Assembly (NCBI RefSeq): GCF_030687495.1
Contig: NZ_CP117435.1
Coordinates: 3,042,501 to 3,106,500, forward strand
Direction of reading: 5' to 3'
Length of the DNA: 64,000 nt
Source: Pseudomonas sp. FP453
GTDB lineage: Bacteria; Pseudomonadota; Gammaproteobacteria; Pseudomonadales; Pseudomonadaceae
The notes below the pieces were generated by a model. It was not told the origin of the DNA. It worked only from the letters and a program-made list of their open reading frames with translations, and made no database searches. Shown one piece after another: positions 28,815 to 38,416 of this stretch. Made by a program: the position numbers and the translations under genes. Every line of letters begins with the position of its first letter. The stretch's first letter is position 1.

Positions 28815-29585
28815 TTACTTGGCCGCCATGCGCAAGGCACCGTCGAGACGGATCACCTCGCCGTTGAGCATGCTGTTTTCAATGATGTGACGCACCAGCG
28901 CGGCGTATTCGGCCGGTTTGCCCAGGCGCGGCGGGAATGGCACGCCGGCGGCCAGGGAGTCGCGTACTTCCGGGGTCATGCCGGCCATCATCGGCGTCTC
29001 GAAAATGCCCGGGGCGATGGTCATCACGCGGATGCCAAAGCGTGCCAGTTCACGGGCAGCGGGCAACGTGAGGCTGGCAATCGCGCCTTTGGAGGCGGAG
29101 TACGCCGCCTGGCCGATCTGCCCGTCAAACGCGGCCACCGAGGCCGTGTTGATGATCACGCCGCGCTCGCCATCGGCATTCGCTTCGGTTTCGGCGATGG
29201 CCGCAGCGGCCAGGCGCAGCAGGTTGAAGCTGCCGATCAGGTTGACGTTGATCACCTGGGCAAAGCTGGCCAGGGCGTGGGGGCCGTTCTTGCCGAGGAT
29301 CTTTTCGCCACGCACCACACCGGCGCAGTTGACCAGGCCGTGCAAACCGCCAAACGCGGTAACGGCGGCTTGTACCGCCGCCTCGGCGGCCGCTTCCTGG
29401 CTGATGTCCGCCACGGCACTGCGCGCGTTATCACCCAACTGCTTGGCCTTGGCCGCGACCGCGTCGGCGTTCAGGTCCACCAGCATGACCTTGGCGCCAG
29501 CGGCGACCAGCATCTCGGCGGTGGCCGCGCCGAGGCCCGAAGCGCCGCCGCTGACCAGGAATACCTTGTTTTCGATCTGCATCAT
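28815..29585 (-). CDS. Short-chain 3-hydroxyacyl-CoA dehydrogenase (HSD10-like)
   Basis: 256-residue SDR with the NAD loop [24 protein letters not shown] after the second strand, a Ser in [13 protein letters not shown] and the Tyr-x-x-x-Lys pair in [26 protein letters not shown] is typical of the type II hydroxyacyl-CoA dehydrogenases. Context suggests oxidation of 3-hydroxy-2-methylbutyryl-CoA. Two adjacent ATG codons (29585 and 29582) are possible; AAGGA lies upstream. Confidence 0.9.
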   Translation of the reverse strand: MMQIENKVFLVSGGASGLGAATAEMLVAAGAKVMLVDLNADAVAAKAKQLGDNARSAVADISQEAAAEAAVQAAVTAFGGLHGLVNCAGVVRGEKILGKNGPHALASFAQVINVNLIGSFNLLRLAAAAIAETEANADGERGVIINTASVAAFDGQIGQAAYSASKGAIASLTLPAARELARFGIRVMTIAPGIFETPMMAGMTPEVRDSLAAGVPFPPRLGKPAEYAALVRHIIENSMLNGEVIRLDGALRMAAK

Positions 29586-29603
29586 TGTGTCCTTAAAAGT
29601 GGA

Positions 29604-31247
29604 TCAGGCCACCGCCGCCTTGGCGATTTCCTGGTTACGCAAGATAAAACGTTGCAGCTTGCCGCTCGGGGTCTTGGGCAAGTCGCTGACAAATTCGATT
29701 TCCCGTGGGTAGGCATGGGCGGCGAGGCGTTTGCGCACGTGCAGGCGCAGTTCCTCGGCCAGTTCCGGGGTGGCGCGGTATTGGCTGTTGATCACCACGA
29801 AGGCTTTCACCAGCTCGGTGCGCTCGGGGTCCGGCTTGCCGACTACCGCGGCTTCGATCACCGCCGGGTGTTCCACCAGCGCGCTTTCCACATCGAACGG
29901 GCCGACGCGGTAGCCGGACGTGGTGATCACATCGTCACTGCGCCCGACAAAACTGATGCTGCCGTCGGGGTTCAGCTCCACGGTGTCGCCGCTCAGGTAG
30001 TACTTGCCGACAAACGCCTTGGTCTTCACGCCGTCATAGCCGGCGAACCAGCACATCGGCGACTGTTCGCGGTCGATGGCGAGGATGCCTGGCTGGCCGG
30101 CCGGCAACTCTTGATAGTCATCATCGAGCACCACGATGCGGTGCCCCGGCGAGGCAAAGCCGGCCGAACCGACATGCACCGGATGCTCCAGGCCATGGTG
30201 ATTGCACAGCACCATGCCCAGTTCGGTCTGGCCGTAGTGGTCGTGGATGGTCACGCCGAGGTTGTCGGCGAACCAGCGGATCACTTCCGGGTTCAGCGGC
30301 TCGCCGGCGCTGCTGACGATGCGCAGCTTGCCCTTGATCGAATGGGCGAACTGCTCGCCGCCGGCAATCAACAGGCGGTACGCGGTGGGTGAACCGGTGA
30401 GGTTGGTGATCCCGTATTTATTGATGACCCGGCAGGTACTTTCGAGGGTGAAGGGGCCATCGTAGAAGGTGATCGGGTGGCCCATGGACAACGGGCCGGT
30501 CACGCCGAAGTAGATGCCGTAGGCCCAGCCTGGGTCGGCGACGTTCCAGAACGCGTCTTCGGGGCGCAGGTCCACGGCGTCGCGGGTGTAGCTCTGGAAC
30601 GCGACAATGGCCTTGAGCGGCACCGACAGCGCTTTCGACGGGCCGGTGGTGCCCGAGGTGAACATCAGCAGGAACGGGTCGTCAGCGCCCAGTAGCACCG
30701 GCTCACACACATTGGAATAATTGGGCAGCTCGGCCCAGAAACTGAAATCACCGCGCACCAGGCCTTCGCCCTTGGCGCCGGTGACCGTAACGATGGTCGG
30801 GCAGCCTTCGACGTCTGCCAGTTTCGGCCGGTTGACCGCGTCGGTGACCACCAATGCGGCGCCGGAGCTGTTCAGGCGATGCTCGATGGCCTTGGGACCA
30901 AAGGCGGTGAACAACGGTTGATAGACCGCGCCGATGCGCCAGGTGGCAAACACCACCACCAGCAATTCCGCCGTGCGTGGCAGCAACCCCGCGACTTTAT
31001 CACCGCGCTTGACGCCCTGGGCCAGGAGGAAATTGGCGAAGCGTGCGGCCTGGTCCTGCAAGTCGGTAAAGGTCGAGGTGGCGCTACGGCCGTCCTTGCC
31101 CTCCCAGAACAACGCGATGCGCCCGGGCAGCGCGTGGCGGTCACAGCACTCCACGCAGGCATTGAGGCCTTGCAGGGTGCCGGCCAGTGCGGCGTCAACA
31201 GTGTGGGCGTAGTCAAATCCGGTGGTGGCAGCCAAGTAGTCACGCAT
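29604..31247 (-). CDS. AMP-binding acyl-CoA synthetase
   Basis: First gene of the isoleucine-type operon, 547 residues from ATG 31247 (MRDYLAATTGFDYAHTVDAA). An ATG at 31325 would add 26 non-conserved residues. The adenylate motif FTSGTTGPSKALSVPL, YGQTELG and the C-terminal lysine region KTPSGKLQRF identify an acyl-CoA synthetase related to acetyl/propionyl-type enzymes. The gene order synthetase, SDR, thiolase, acyl-CoA dehydrogenase, hydratase matches, as I recall it, the P. putida locus for 2-methyl-branched acyl-CoA degradation. No local regulator is seen. Confidence 0.9.
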   Translation of the reverse strand: MRDYLAATTGFDYAHTVDAALAGTLQGLNACVECCDRHALPGRIALFWEGKDGRSATSTFTDLQDQAARFANFLLAQGVKRGDKVAGLLPRTAELLVVVFATWRIGAVYQPLFTAFGPKAIEHRLNSSGAALVVTDAVNRPKLADVEGCPTIVTVTGAKGEGLVRGDFSFWAELPNYSNVCEPVLLGADDPFLLMFTSGTTGPSKALSVPLKAIVAFQSYTRDAVDLRPEDAFWNVADPGWAYGIYFGVTGPLSMGHPITFYDGPFTLESTCRVINKYGITNLTGSPTAYRLLIAGGEQFAHSIKGKLRIVSSAGEPLNPEVIRWFADNLGVTIHDHYGQTELGMVLCNHHGLEHPVHVGSAGFASPGHRIVVLDDDYQELPAGQPGILAIDREQSPMCWFAGYDGVKTKAFVGKYYLSGDTVELNPDGSISFVGRSDDVITTSGYRVGPFDVESALVEHPAVIEAAVVGKPDPERTELVKAFVVINSQYRATPELAEELRLHVRKRLAAHAYPREIEFVSDLPKTPSGKLQRFILRNQEIAKAAVA

Positions 31248-31464
31248 CGCTTCAAATCCTTCTGTGTTTTTTATTTTCAGGACGTAAACCACGGAAATAG
31301 TCGCTCTAGCGCGCCCCAGCAGCAATGGTCAAAGCCCTCAACATGGCTGACTGGTTTGGCCAGTCATCGACCGCACCGATCAACCGGTCAGCCCAAGCGA
31401 TTGGACGCGTTGCCAGCGAACTTCTAACCTGAGGGCCTGCGCCACCAAAGAAGTCCCCCTGCCG

Positions 31465-32358
31465 ATGATTGTCCGTCCCAAGCCCAACCTCGTGGGCATC
31501 CTGTTTTCCCTCAAGGGTTCGATTGCCAAGCGCATTGCCTTGCGCAGCCTGCTGGTCACGTTGCTGGCGTCGGTGATCGTGCTGGTGGAAACCTGGCACC
31601 CGGCCTACTTTTCCAAGGTCAACGCCACGCCCTTCACGTTGCTGGGCCTGTCGCTGTCGATCTTCATGAGCTTTCGCAACAACGCCTGCTACGACCGCTG
31701 GTGGGAAGGCCGCAAGCAATTGGGGCAGATGATCATTGATGTGCGCTCGTTGATCCGCGAAACCCAGGTGCTGGGGGATTCGCCCGAGCGTGCCGGGCTG
31801 TTGCGTGGTTTGTGTGGCTTTGCCCATGGCCTGATCGCACGTTTGCGCCATGAAGACGAAGCCTTGGCGATCAAGCCCTGGGCGGCGGTGGCGGCGACGC
31901 ACCCGAACTTGCCGGACAACGTGCTGCAACAGTTGGGCGCGCGCTTTTCCGAACTGGCCGAGCGCGGCGTGATCAGCGAATGGCGTTATACCCAGCTGGA
32001 AACCCGCCTGGTCAGCCTCAGCCAGGTGCAGGCGTCGTGCGAGCGGATCAAGAGCACGCCGCTGCCCTTCCCCTACACCCTGCTGCTGCACCGCACCATC
32101 TACCTGTTCTGCATCCTGCTGCCGTTTGCCATGGCCGAGCCGCTGGGGTGGTTGACGCCGGTGTTCACCGCCATCGTCAGCTACACCTTCTTTGGTCTCG
32201 ACGAGATCGGCGATGACCTCGAAGACCCGTTCGGCTTCGACGAAAACGACCTGCCGTGCAATGCGATCCTGCGCAATCTGGAGCGCGAGGTGCGCGCCGC
32301 CCTCGGCGAAACCGACTTGCCGCCCGCCCTGGAACCGGTGGACTACGTGCTGACCTGA
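31465..32358 (+). CDS. Bestrophin-like anion channel family protein
   Basis: 297-residue inner-membrane protein with two N-terminal helices (about 22-43 and 55-72) and two later ones (about 205-245). FMSFRNNACYDRWWEGRKQL and the C-terminal FFGLDEIGDDLEDPFGFDEN are diagnostic of the bestrophin/UPF0187 family; the acidic cluster corresponds to the calcium-clasp region. Bacterial homologues form pentameric channels. The gene stands between a divergent acyl-CoA operon and a TPR protein. Confidence 0.92.
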   Translation: MIVRPKPNLVGILFSLKGSIAKRIALRSLLVTLLASVIVLVETWHPAYFSKVNATPFTLLGLSLSIFMSFRNNACYDRWWEGRKQLGQMIIDVRSLIRETQVLGDSPERAGLLRGLCGFAHGLIARLRHEDEALAIKPWAAVAATHPNLPDNVLQQLGARFSELAERGVISEWRYTQLETRLVSLSQVQASCERIKSTPLPFPYTLLLHRTIYLFCILLPFAMAEPLGWLTPVFTAIVSYTFFGLDEIGDDLEDPFGFDENDLPCNAILRNLEREVRAALGETDLPPALEPVDYVLT

Positions 32359-32424
32359 CGCGGGTTTGACACCTGCCCTGCTCTGGCCGAAGCTGACGGC
32401 TTTGTAATACTTGCGGACGCCTGC

Positions 32425-33483
32425 ATGTCTAAGTCACGCCGTTACTCCCTCGTCGGCCTGTGCGCCCTGCTGTTGATTGTGCTGATCACGTGGTATTTCT
32501 CCCGTTCCAGCCAGGTGGCCGTGCCGCCGGCGATTGCCCATGGTTACTCCAAAGCCCTGAAACAGGCACGCAACGGCGAACCGGGGGCGGCGCGCGTGTT
32601 GTATCAGCAATTGGGCCGCCCGGACCTGTCCCCGGAACGTCGCGCCGCGCTGCACGCCGAATTGCCCAACTACCCCAGTCCGCAAGCCTTGAAGCTGGCC
32701 GACAAGGACCTGCTGAGCGATTCGCCGCAGGTGCGCGAAGCGGCGATCCACAGCATTGCCGGCCTGGTGCCCAGCGGCCAGCGCACGCTGTTGCTCGGCC
32801 CGGCACTGGACGACCCGGAACAAAGCGTGCGCTTTGCGGCCGCCAACGCCCTGCTCGGCCTGTCGCCCGACACCCTCGGCCTGTACTTCGGCCCGTTGCA
32901 GCAGGTGCTCGACGAATTCGTCAAATACCTCAAGGCCCAGCCCGAAACCGCCGAGGGCTGGATTCAACTGGCGCAGCTGTACATCCACAGCGCCCTGTTG
33001 CCGGACGCGCAAAACGCCCTGGAGCAGGCCATGCGCTTGCAGCCGGACAACCTGCAAGCGGTGGTCGCGCAGATCGAGCTACTGGATAAGCAAGGCAAGA
33101 GCGAGGAATCCCGGCAACTGCTGCCGCGGCAACTGGCGGCGCACCCCGAGTCGGCTTATCTGCAACATGCCCTGGGCCTGTGGCTGCTGCATCACGGCGA
33201 ACGCCCGTATGCGTTGCTGGGCCTGTCCAAGGCGGTGGAGCTGGAGCCGGACAACCAGGATTATCGCTACGACCTGGCCACCACCTTGCACGCCCAGAAC
33301 GAACTGGAAGCCGCACAGCGCCAGCTGGAAGAGATCCTGCAGCGCCATCCCGCCAATCGCAAAGCGCGGGTGCTGCTGGTCAATTACTGGAAGGAAAGCG
33401 GCCAACTGCAGAACGTGCAGGTATTGCTTGCCCAGCTGGAACAGCAGAACCCCGACGACCCCGCCTTGCAGCAAGGCCTGTAG
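32425..33483 (+). CDS. Membrane-anchored HEAT/TPR repeat protein
   Basis: 352 residues with one N-terminal anchor (about 9-26) and a periplasmic or exposed repeat domain. A HEAT-like block (DSPQVREAAIHSIAGL, DPEQSVRFAAANALLGL) is followed by TPR-type units, for example AEGWIQLAQLYIHSALLPDA and QDYRYDLATTLHAQNELEAA. Such repeats act as scaffolds; partner unknown. The gene lies 66 bases after the bestrophin gene and ends before a weak GC-rich hairpin (33540-33557). Confidence 0.8.
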   Translation: MSKSRRYSLVGLCALLLIVLITWYFSRSSQVAVPPAIAHGYSKALKQARNGEPGAARVLYQQLGRPDLSPERRAALHAELPNYPSPQALKLADKDLLSDSPQVREAAIHSIAGLVPSGQRTLLLGPALDDPEQSVRFAAANALLGLSPDTLGLYFGPLQQVLDEFVKYLKAQPETAEGWIQLAQLYIHSALLPDAQNALEQAMRLQPDNLQAVVAQIELLDKQGKSEESRQLLPRQLAAHPESAYLQHALGLWLLHHGERPYALLGLSKAVELEPDNQDYRYDLATTLHAQNELEAAQRQLEEILQRHPANRKARVLLVNYWKESGQLQNVQVLLAQLEQQNPDDPALQQGL

Positions 33484-33590
33484 CGCCCTCGAAAAAAATC
33501 GTTGAACGGCTACGGGCCATCACGGTCAAGTAAATATGGCGCGCCCAAGGCGGCGCGTTCCTCTATTGATCCGTGACCCGAGGGCACTTC

Positions 33591-35090
33591 TTGTCTACAT
33601 CCAACGAGCTGTTCAGTGAAAAGGCGGCCACCGGTATCGAAGGTCTGGACGACATTCTTTCCGGCGGGCTATCGCGCAGCCACTTGTTCCTGCTGGAAGG
33701 TGAACCCGGCACCGGCAAAACCACCGTCGCCCTGCATTTTTTGCAGGCCGGCGCGAAAAACGGCGAGAAGTCGCTGTACATCACCCTGTCCGAGACCGAG
33801 CGCGAATTGCGCCAGGGCGCCAAATCCCACGGCTGGGACCTGGACGACAACATCCACATCTTCGAACTGACCCCACCCGAAAGCTTGCTCAACGCCGAGC
33901 ACCAGCAAAGCCTGCTGTACTCGTCCGACCTGGAGTTGGGCGAAGCGACGCGGCAGATCTTCGAGGTGGTGGAACGGGTCAAGCCGACCCGCGTGGTGGT
34001 CGACAGCCTGTCGGAGATTCGCCTGCTGGCGCAGAGCTCCCTGCGTTATCGCCGGCAGATCCTCGCCATCAAGCACTACTTCGTGCGCTATGACGCCACC
34101 GTCCTGTTGTTGGACGACTTGACCACCGAATCCCTCGACAAGACCGTGCACAGCGTCGCCCACGGCGTGATCCGCCTGGAAGAACTGACCCCCAACTATG
34201 GCGCGGAACGTCGCCGGGTGCGGGTGGTGAAGTACCGAGGACAGAAATACCGTGGTGGCTTCCATGACTTCACCATCTTGCAGGACGGCGTGCATGTGTT
34301 CCCGCGGCTGGTGGCGGCCGAGCACCGTGGCGGCTACAACCGCCAGACCCTGACCAGCGGCATCCGGGAGCTGGATTCATTGCTTGGCGGCGGCATCGAG
34401 ACCGGTTCCAGCAGCCTGATTCTTGGCCCGGCCGGTACGGGCAAGTCGCTGATTTCGATGATCTTCGCCGCCGCCGCAGTGGCCCGTGGCGAGAAAGCCG
34501 CGCTGTTTATCTTCGATGAAGAACTGGGCCTGTTGTTCGAGCGCATGAAAAACATGGGCATCGACCTGGCCGCCCTGCAAGCCACGGGCAACCTGCTGAT
34601 CGAGCAAGTGGACGCTGCCGAGCTGTCCCCCGGCGAGTTTTCCCACCGTGTGCGACGTTGCGTCGATGAGGGCGGGATCAAAACCGTGGTGATCGACAGC
34701 ATCAATGGCTACCAGGCCGCAATGCCCGAAGAAAACGCACTGATCCTGCACATGCATGAATTACTGCTGTACCTCAACCGCCGGGGTGCGGCCACCTTCA
34801 TGACCGTCGCCCAACACGGGCTGGTGGGCGACATGCAGGCGCCCGTGGACATCACTTACCTGGCCGACACGGTGATTCTGTTGCGTTACTTCGAAGCCCT
34901 CGGCGAGGTTCGCCGGGCCATCTCGATCATCAAGAAAAGGACCGGCTCCCATGAGTCCACCATCCGTGAATACCGCATCGGCAGCCGCGGCATGACCGTC
35001 GGTGAGCCGCTGAACAACTTCCAGGGCGTGCTGCGCGGCATTCCAACCTATATGGGCGCCGGCTCTCCCCTGCTCAAGGACATGGGCTGA
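33591..35090 (+). CDS. KaiC-family double RecA-domain ATPase
   Basis: 499-residue cytoplasmic ATPase with two KaiC domains. TTG 33591 is chosen as start because AGGG lies six bases upstream; GTG 33573 is the alternative. Walker A motifs are GEPGTGKT (37-44) and GPAGTGKS (279-286). The second domain keeps the Glu pair (IFDEELGLLFERM) needed for autophosphorylation. At the position of the cyanobacterial Ser431/Thr432 phosphosites I read Thr422-Tyr423 (VDITYLADT), so the sites differ from those of clock KaiC. No kaiA or kaiB is present. It overlaps the following hybrid kinase by one base, which suggests the two work together in signalling. Confidence 0.93.
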   Translation: MSTSNELFSEKAATGIEGLDDILSGGLSRSHLFLLEGEPGTGKTTVALHFLQAGAKNGEKSLYITLSETERELRQGAKSHGWDLDDNIHIFELTPPESLLNAEHQQSLLYSSDLELGEATRQIFEVVERVKPTRVVVDSLSEIRLLAQSSLRYRRQILAIKHYFVRYDATVLLLDDLTTESLDKTVHSVAHGVIRLEELTPNYGAERRRVRVVKYRGQKYRGGFHDFTILQDGVHVFPRLVAAEHRGGYNRQTLTSGIRELDSLLGGGIETGSSSLILGPAGTGKSLISMIFAAAAVARGEKAALFIFDEELGLLFERMKNMGIDLAALQATGNLLIEQVDAAELSPGEFSHRVRRCVDEGGIKTVVIDSINGYQAAMPEENALILHMHELLLYLNRRGAATFMTVAQHGLVGDMQAPVDITYLADTVILLRYFEALGEVRRAISIIKKRTGSHESTIREYRIGSRGMTVGEPLNNFQGVLRGIPTYMGAGSPLLKDMG

Positions 35091-36772
35091 TGCCGCAGCT
35101 TGCGCCCATCTCCGAGCGCGCAATCATTCTTGCACCCATGGGGCGTGACGGCTCGCTGGCGCTGATGATGCTCAATGAAGCCGGCTACAGCGGCATTGTG
35201 GCCAATGACCTCGGCGCACTGTGCGCGGCGCTGGAGCAAGGTGCCGGCCTGTTGATCATCGCGGCCGAAGCGTTGCGCGGCATCGGGTTGGAGCCGTTGC
35301 TGGACAACCTGCACCAGCAACCGGCCTGGTCCGACTTGCCCATCGTACTGATGACGCACCATGGCGGCAGCGAGCAGAACGGGTCATCCCACCTCAGCGG
35401 CTTGCTGGGTAACGTGACGTTTCTCGAAAGGCCGTTCCATCCCATCACCTTGATCAGCCTCGTGAGTACCGCGCTGCGCGGCCGGCGTCGGCAATATGAG
35501 GCGCGGGACCGCCTGGTGGACCTGAGCGAAAGCGAGCTACGCCTGCAACGTACCCTGGAAACCCTGGAACAGCAGGTGGAGGAACGCACCGCCCAGTTGC
35601 GGCATAACGAAGACGCATTGCGCCAGTCGCAGAAGATGGAAGCGGTCGGTCAGTTGACGGGGGGCATCGCCCACGATTTCAACAATATGCTCACCGGGAT
35701 CATCGGCAGCCTCGAACTGCTGCGCCGTCGAGTGTCCCGGGGCAAGTTGGACGATCTCGACAGCCTGATCGATCTGGGCGTCACCTCGGCCAATCGCGCC
35801 GCCGGCCTTACCCACCGCTTGCTGGCCTTCTCCAGGCGCCAGTCCCTCGATTCCAAGCCGGTGGAAATCAACCAGCTGGTCACGGCCATGGGGGAGTTGC
35901 TGCAACGCAGCATCAATGAAAGCATCGCCCTGGACATGCGCCTTACCGATGAACTGTGGACCGCCGAAGCCGACCCCAATCAACTGGAGAGCGCCTTGCT
36001 CAACCTGGTGATCAACGCGCGCGACGCCATGCCCAATGGCGGCAGCCTCACCGTGGAGACCGGCAACCGCCACCTCGACAGCGTGTTCACCGCCGCCTAC
36101 GGCACCTTGAAGCCCGGCGACTATGTGGAACTGAGCGTCAGCGACACCGGCTGCGGGATTGCCGAAAGCGTCATGGGCCGGGTCTTCGATCCCTTCTTCA
36201 CCACCAAGCCCATCGGTCAGGGAACCGGCCTCGGGCTGTCGATGATCTACGGGTTTGCCCGCCAATCCCATGGGCATGTGACGATTCACAGCGTGGTCGG
36301 CAAAGGCACGACCGTCAGCCTGTTTCTGCCAAGGTTCATCGGCCAGATCGCCACCGCTGAAGTCGTCAACCCGGCCTTGCTGCCGTTTGCCAACACGGGC
36401 GAGACCGTGCTGATCGTCGAGGATGATCCGGCGGTCCGGGTGCTGGTCAGCGCGGTGCTCAAGGAGCTGGGCTATGGCTTTGTCGAGGCCGGTGATGCCG
36501 ACACCGCCGTGCCGATCATCGAATCCGACCAGCGTATCGACCTGCTGATCAGCGACGTTGGCTTGCCCGGCATGAACGGGCGGCAACTGGCAGAAATCGG
36601 CCGGCAGATCCGCCCGGAGCTCAAGGTATTGTTTATCACCGGCTACGCAGAGCATGCGGCAGTGCGGGGTGGTTTCCTTGATCCCGGGATGCAGTTGATC
36701 ACCAAGCCGTTCACGTTTGACCTGTTGACGGCGAAGGTACGGGAGATGATTCATAAAACCCCAGGCCAATGA
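35090..36772 (+). CDS. Hybrid histidine kinase with N-terminal pseudo-receiver
   Basis: 560 residues with no membrane helix. Residues about 8-125 look like a receiver fold lacking the phosphoryl-accepting Asp (LLIIAAEALRGIG where the Asp-containing strand should be). A coiled coil (LETLEQQVEERTAQLRHNED) leads to HisKA with GGIAHDFNNMLTGI (His195), HATPase with NLVINARDAMPNGG and GTGLGLSMIYGF, and an intact C-terminal receiver with Asp489 in ISDVGLPGMNG. The degenerate receiver is reminiscent of clock-input proteins such as CikA, although the sequence is different. The TGATG junction with kaiC indicates coupled translation. Confidence 0.93.
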   Translation: MPQLAPISERAIILAPMGRDGSLALMMLNEAGYSGIVANDLGALCAALEQGAGLLIIAAEALRGIGLEPLLDNLHQQPAWSDLPIVLMTHHGGSEQNGSSHLSGLLGNVTFLERPFHPITLISLVSTALRGRRRQYEARDRLVDLSESELRLQRTLETLEQQVEERTAQLRHNEDALRQSQKMEAVGQLTGGIAHDFNNMLTGIIGSLELLRRRVSRGKLDDLDSLIDLGVTSANRAAGLTHRLLAFSRRQSLDSKPVEINQLVTAMGELLQRSINESIALDMRLTDELWTAEADPNQLESALLNLVINARDAMPNGGSLTVETGNRHLDSVFTAAYGTLKPGDYVELSVSDTGCGIAESVMGRVFDPFFTTKPIGQGTGLGLSMIYGFARQSHGHVTIHSVVGKGTTVSLFLPRFIGQIATAEVVNPALLPFANTGETVLIVEDDPAVRVLVSAVLKELGYGFVEAGDADTAVPIIESDQRIDLLISDVGLPGMNGRQLAEIGRQIRPELKVLFITGYAEHAAVRGGFLDPGMQLITKPFTFDLLTAKVREMIHKTPGQ

Positions 36773-36808
36773 GCTCTTGCACCCGAGTCTTCGCCGGAAC
36801 ACCGTGGT

Positions 36809-37769
36809 TTATAACGGCGCGAAGTTGCCGTCCCGTGGCCGGGGCAACGCAGGTTCCTGCAAGGCGCGGACGAGGTCTGTCAGCTCTGCCGGCGTCTGTG
36901 GAATGCGCCAGCCATAGGTTGCCAGCACATCTTCAAGGCTGGCTTCACTGCGCCCATTGTCCTTCGCATAGCTGGAGTTCGGGTCGAGTGTGATGGTCTG
37001 GTCCCGCAGGAAGTCCGCCAGGGAGAGGTGGGTTCTGCTGTCGTACTGCATCAGCTTGTCGGTCAGGTTGAACTGGACGTTGCTGTTGCCCAGTTCGACA
37101 ACCTGCTGGTCGAGCAGCTCCGGTGCCTGAGCCGCGTGATTCGCAAACGGTCTGTCGCGCGACATTTGGTCAAACACTTGGCTGTGTTCGAGTTGCGTGG
37201 CGCGGGCCAGGGTCTCCTCCTTGCGGTCGGCCAGGAGCACCTCGCCATAAAACCGCGCGACCTCGTGCAACGGCGCCGCGGTCGGATCGGACGGCACCTC
37301 GATCTTTTCATACGCCAACGCGCGTGCGGCGGCCATGCGCGGCGCCGTGGCCTCCGCCCATTCACCGCCCAGCTGTGAGGCGCTGAGGGTCATCGGTTGG
37401 CCATCGACCACGGCCGTTATCGTATCGGCGAGGTGATTGACGGTGATCGGGCTGGACGTATCGATATTGAGCAATTTGGCAAGCGCTTCAAATCGCGGGT
37501 TTCTCGCCGCGTTATAGAATTGTTGCCACCATTGGCCGAATGCCGAATCGGCAGGGATATTGTTGAGCAATACCGCGTCGGGCTGAACCGCCCGCCACGC
37601 TGCGCAAGGCCTTGACGTACTGCTCTAGAACACCGCGGTCGCCTGGGGTTACGTTCGCGTGTCCAGTGTCGGGCGACGGGTTATCACGTGGCACATCCCC
37701 TTTGCCCCGAGACGGATTGGCGTAAGACGATTGCAGTCGTTGATTGAGCGAAGCACTGGACGAGATCAT
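36809..37769 (-). pseudogene. Putative secreted effector-like protein, one frame break
   Basis: Reading starts at ATG 37769 (MISSSASLNQRLQSSYANPS), has a Ser/Asn/Pro-rich unstructured first 50 residues and no signal peptide, and leaves frame near 37588-37597 after ALRSVAGG. The next frame continues AVQPDAVLLNNIPADSAFGQ through to 36809. Removing one base gives 319 residues. The C-terminal part (FGQWWQQFYNAARNPRFEAL, then helices to GWRIPQTPAELTDLVRALQE) matches no family I know. An N-terminus of this kind plus the upstream HrpL-like box points to type III secretion, by inference. The intact C-terminal part alone (36809-37570) begins mid-fold. Confidence 0.6.
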
Positions 37770-37834
37770 GTAAAACCCTTCAACAACAGAAATTGGAGCT
37801 GTCGACGAAGGAATGAATTCGTCGAGCCCGCGTT

Positions 37835-37863
37835 TTAGTCGTTGAGGGGTGTAAGGACGTTCC
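37835..37863 (-). promoter_or_regulatory. HrpL-like ECF promoter for the 319-residue protein
   Basis: On the minus strand the sequence reads GGAACG, 16 bases, CGACTAA. The published hrp-box consensus is GGAACC-N15/16-CCACNNA, so there is one mismatch in each half. It ends 65 bases before the ATG at 37769. The same GGAACG half and identical 16-base spacing occur before the large protease gene at 44761. Confidence 0.5.
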
Positions 37864-37959
37864 GAGGTTTGCTGGCCGCAGCGGTGACAGAACGTAACGG
37901 CACGCCGTCGGTTGCCGGGCTGCCATGCAGCAGCCCAAGGTGCCTGCTTGCGTTGCGTG

Positions 37960-38337
37960 TCAGGCCAGCAGCCGCTGGATATGCTCGTGCAGCGTGTCCA
38001 GGTCAAACGGCTTGGCCAGGATCGGTGCATTGCGCGTGATCGGGCTGTTGCAGTCGAGGATTTCCTGCGGGTAACCGCTGATAAAGATCACTTTCAATTC
38101 CGGACGCAGCTTGATCGCCGGCTCGGCGATCTGCACGCCGGAAATGCCGCCGGGCAGGCGGTAATCGGTGACCATGAGGTCCAGGTGTGGCTTGGTCGCG
38201 AGAATTTCGAAGGCCTGCTCGCCATCGATTGCCTTGAGTACCCGATAACCCAGGCCGGCCAGGTACTCACCCAGCACAAACATAATCGATTCGTCGTCTT
38301 CGACGATCAGTACAACATCTTGCGCATCTTCACTCAT
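37960..38337 (-). CDS. Single-domain response regulator
   Basis: 125-residue receiver-only protein. It has the acidic pair in VLIVEDDESIMF, the phospho-Asp region LDLMVTDYRLPGGI, the switch Ser in IFISGYPQ and the Lys in ILAKPFDLD. Start 38337 (MSEDAQDVV) is favoured over 38367 because it fits receiver boundaries. Lacking an output domain, it probably acts as a phosphate sink or relay for the adjacent hybrid kinases. Confidence 0.88.
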   Translation of the reverse strand: MSEDAQDVVLIVEDDESIMFVLGEYLAGLGYRVLKAIDGEQAFEILATKPHLDLMVTDYRLPGGISGVQIAEPAIKLRPELKVIFISGYPQEILDCNSPITRNAPILAKPFDLDTLHEHIQRLLA

Positions 38338-38416
38338 GGGAAGCCTTTGTCCGGTCAATTGCTGCAATTACGACCATGGGGTCACGCAGAAGGTTGCGTC
38401 GAGCCGACGATTGATT

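Noticed and set aside
26505..30392. A 1295-codon rightward open frame across the isoleucine operon
   Set aside because: It is antisense to four well-supported genes with conserved catalytic motifs; high GC keeps such frames open and its translation (Gly/His/Arg-rich) has no domain pattern.
33573..33590. GTG 33573 as the KaiC start
   Set aside because: TTG 33591 has AGGG at proper distance, while GTG 33573 has no ribosome site; kept only as an alternative.
36809..37570. The 253-codon frame taken as a complete gene
   Set aside because: Its first Met has no ribosome site and lies mid-sequence; the upstream frame continues the same protein with a promoter-like box at the proper distance.
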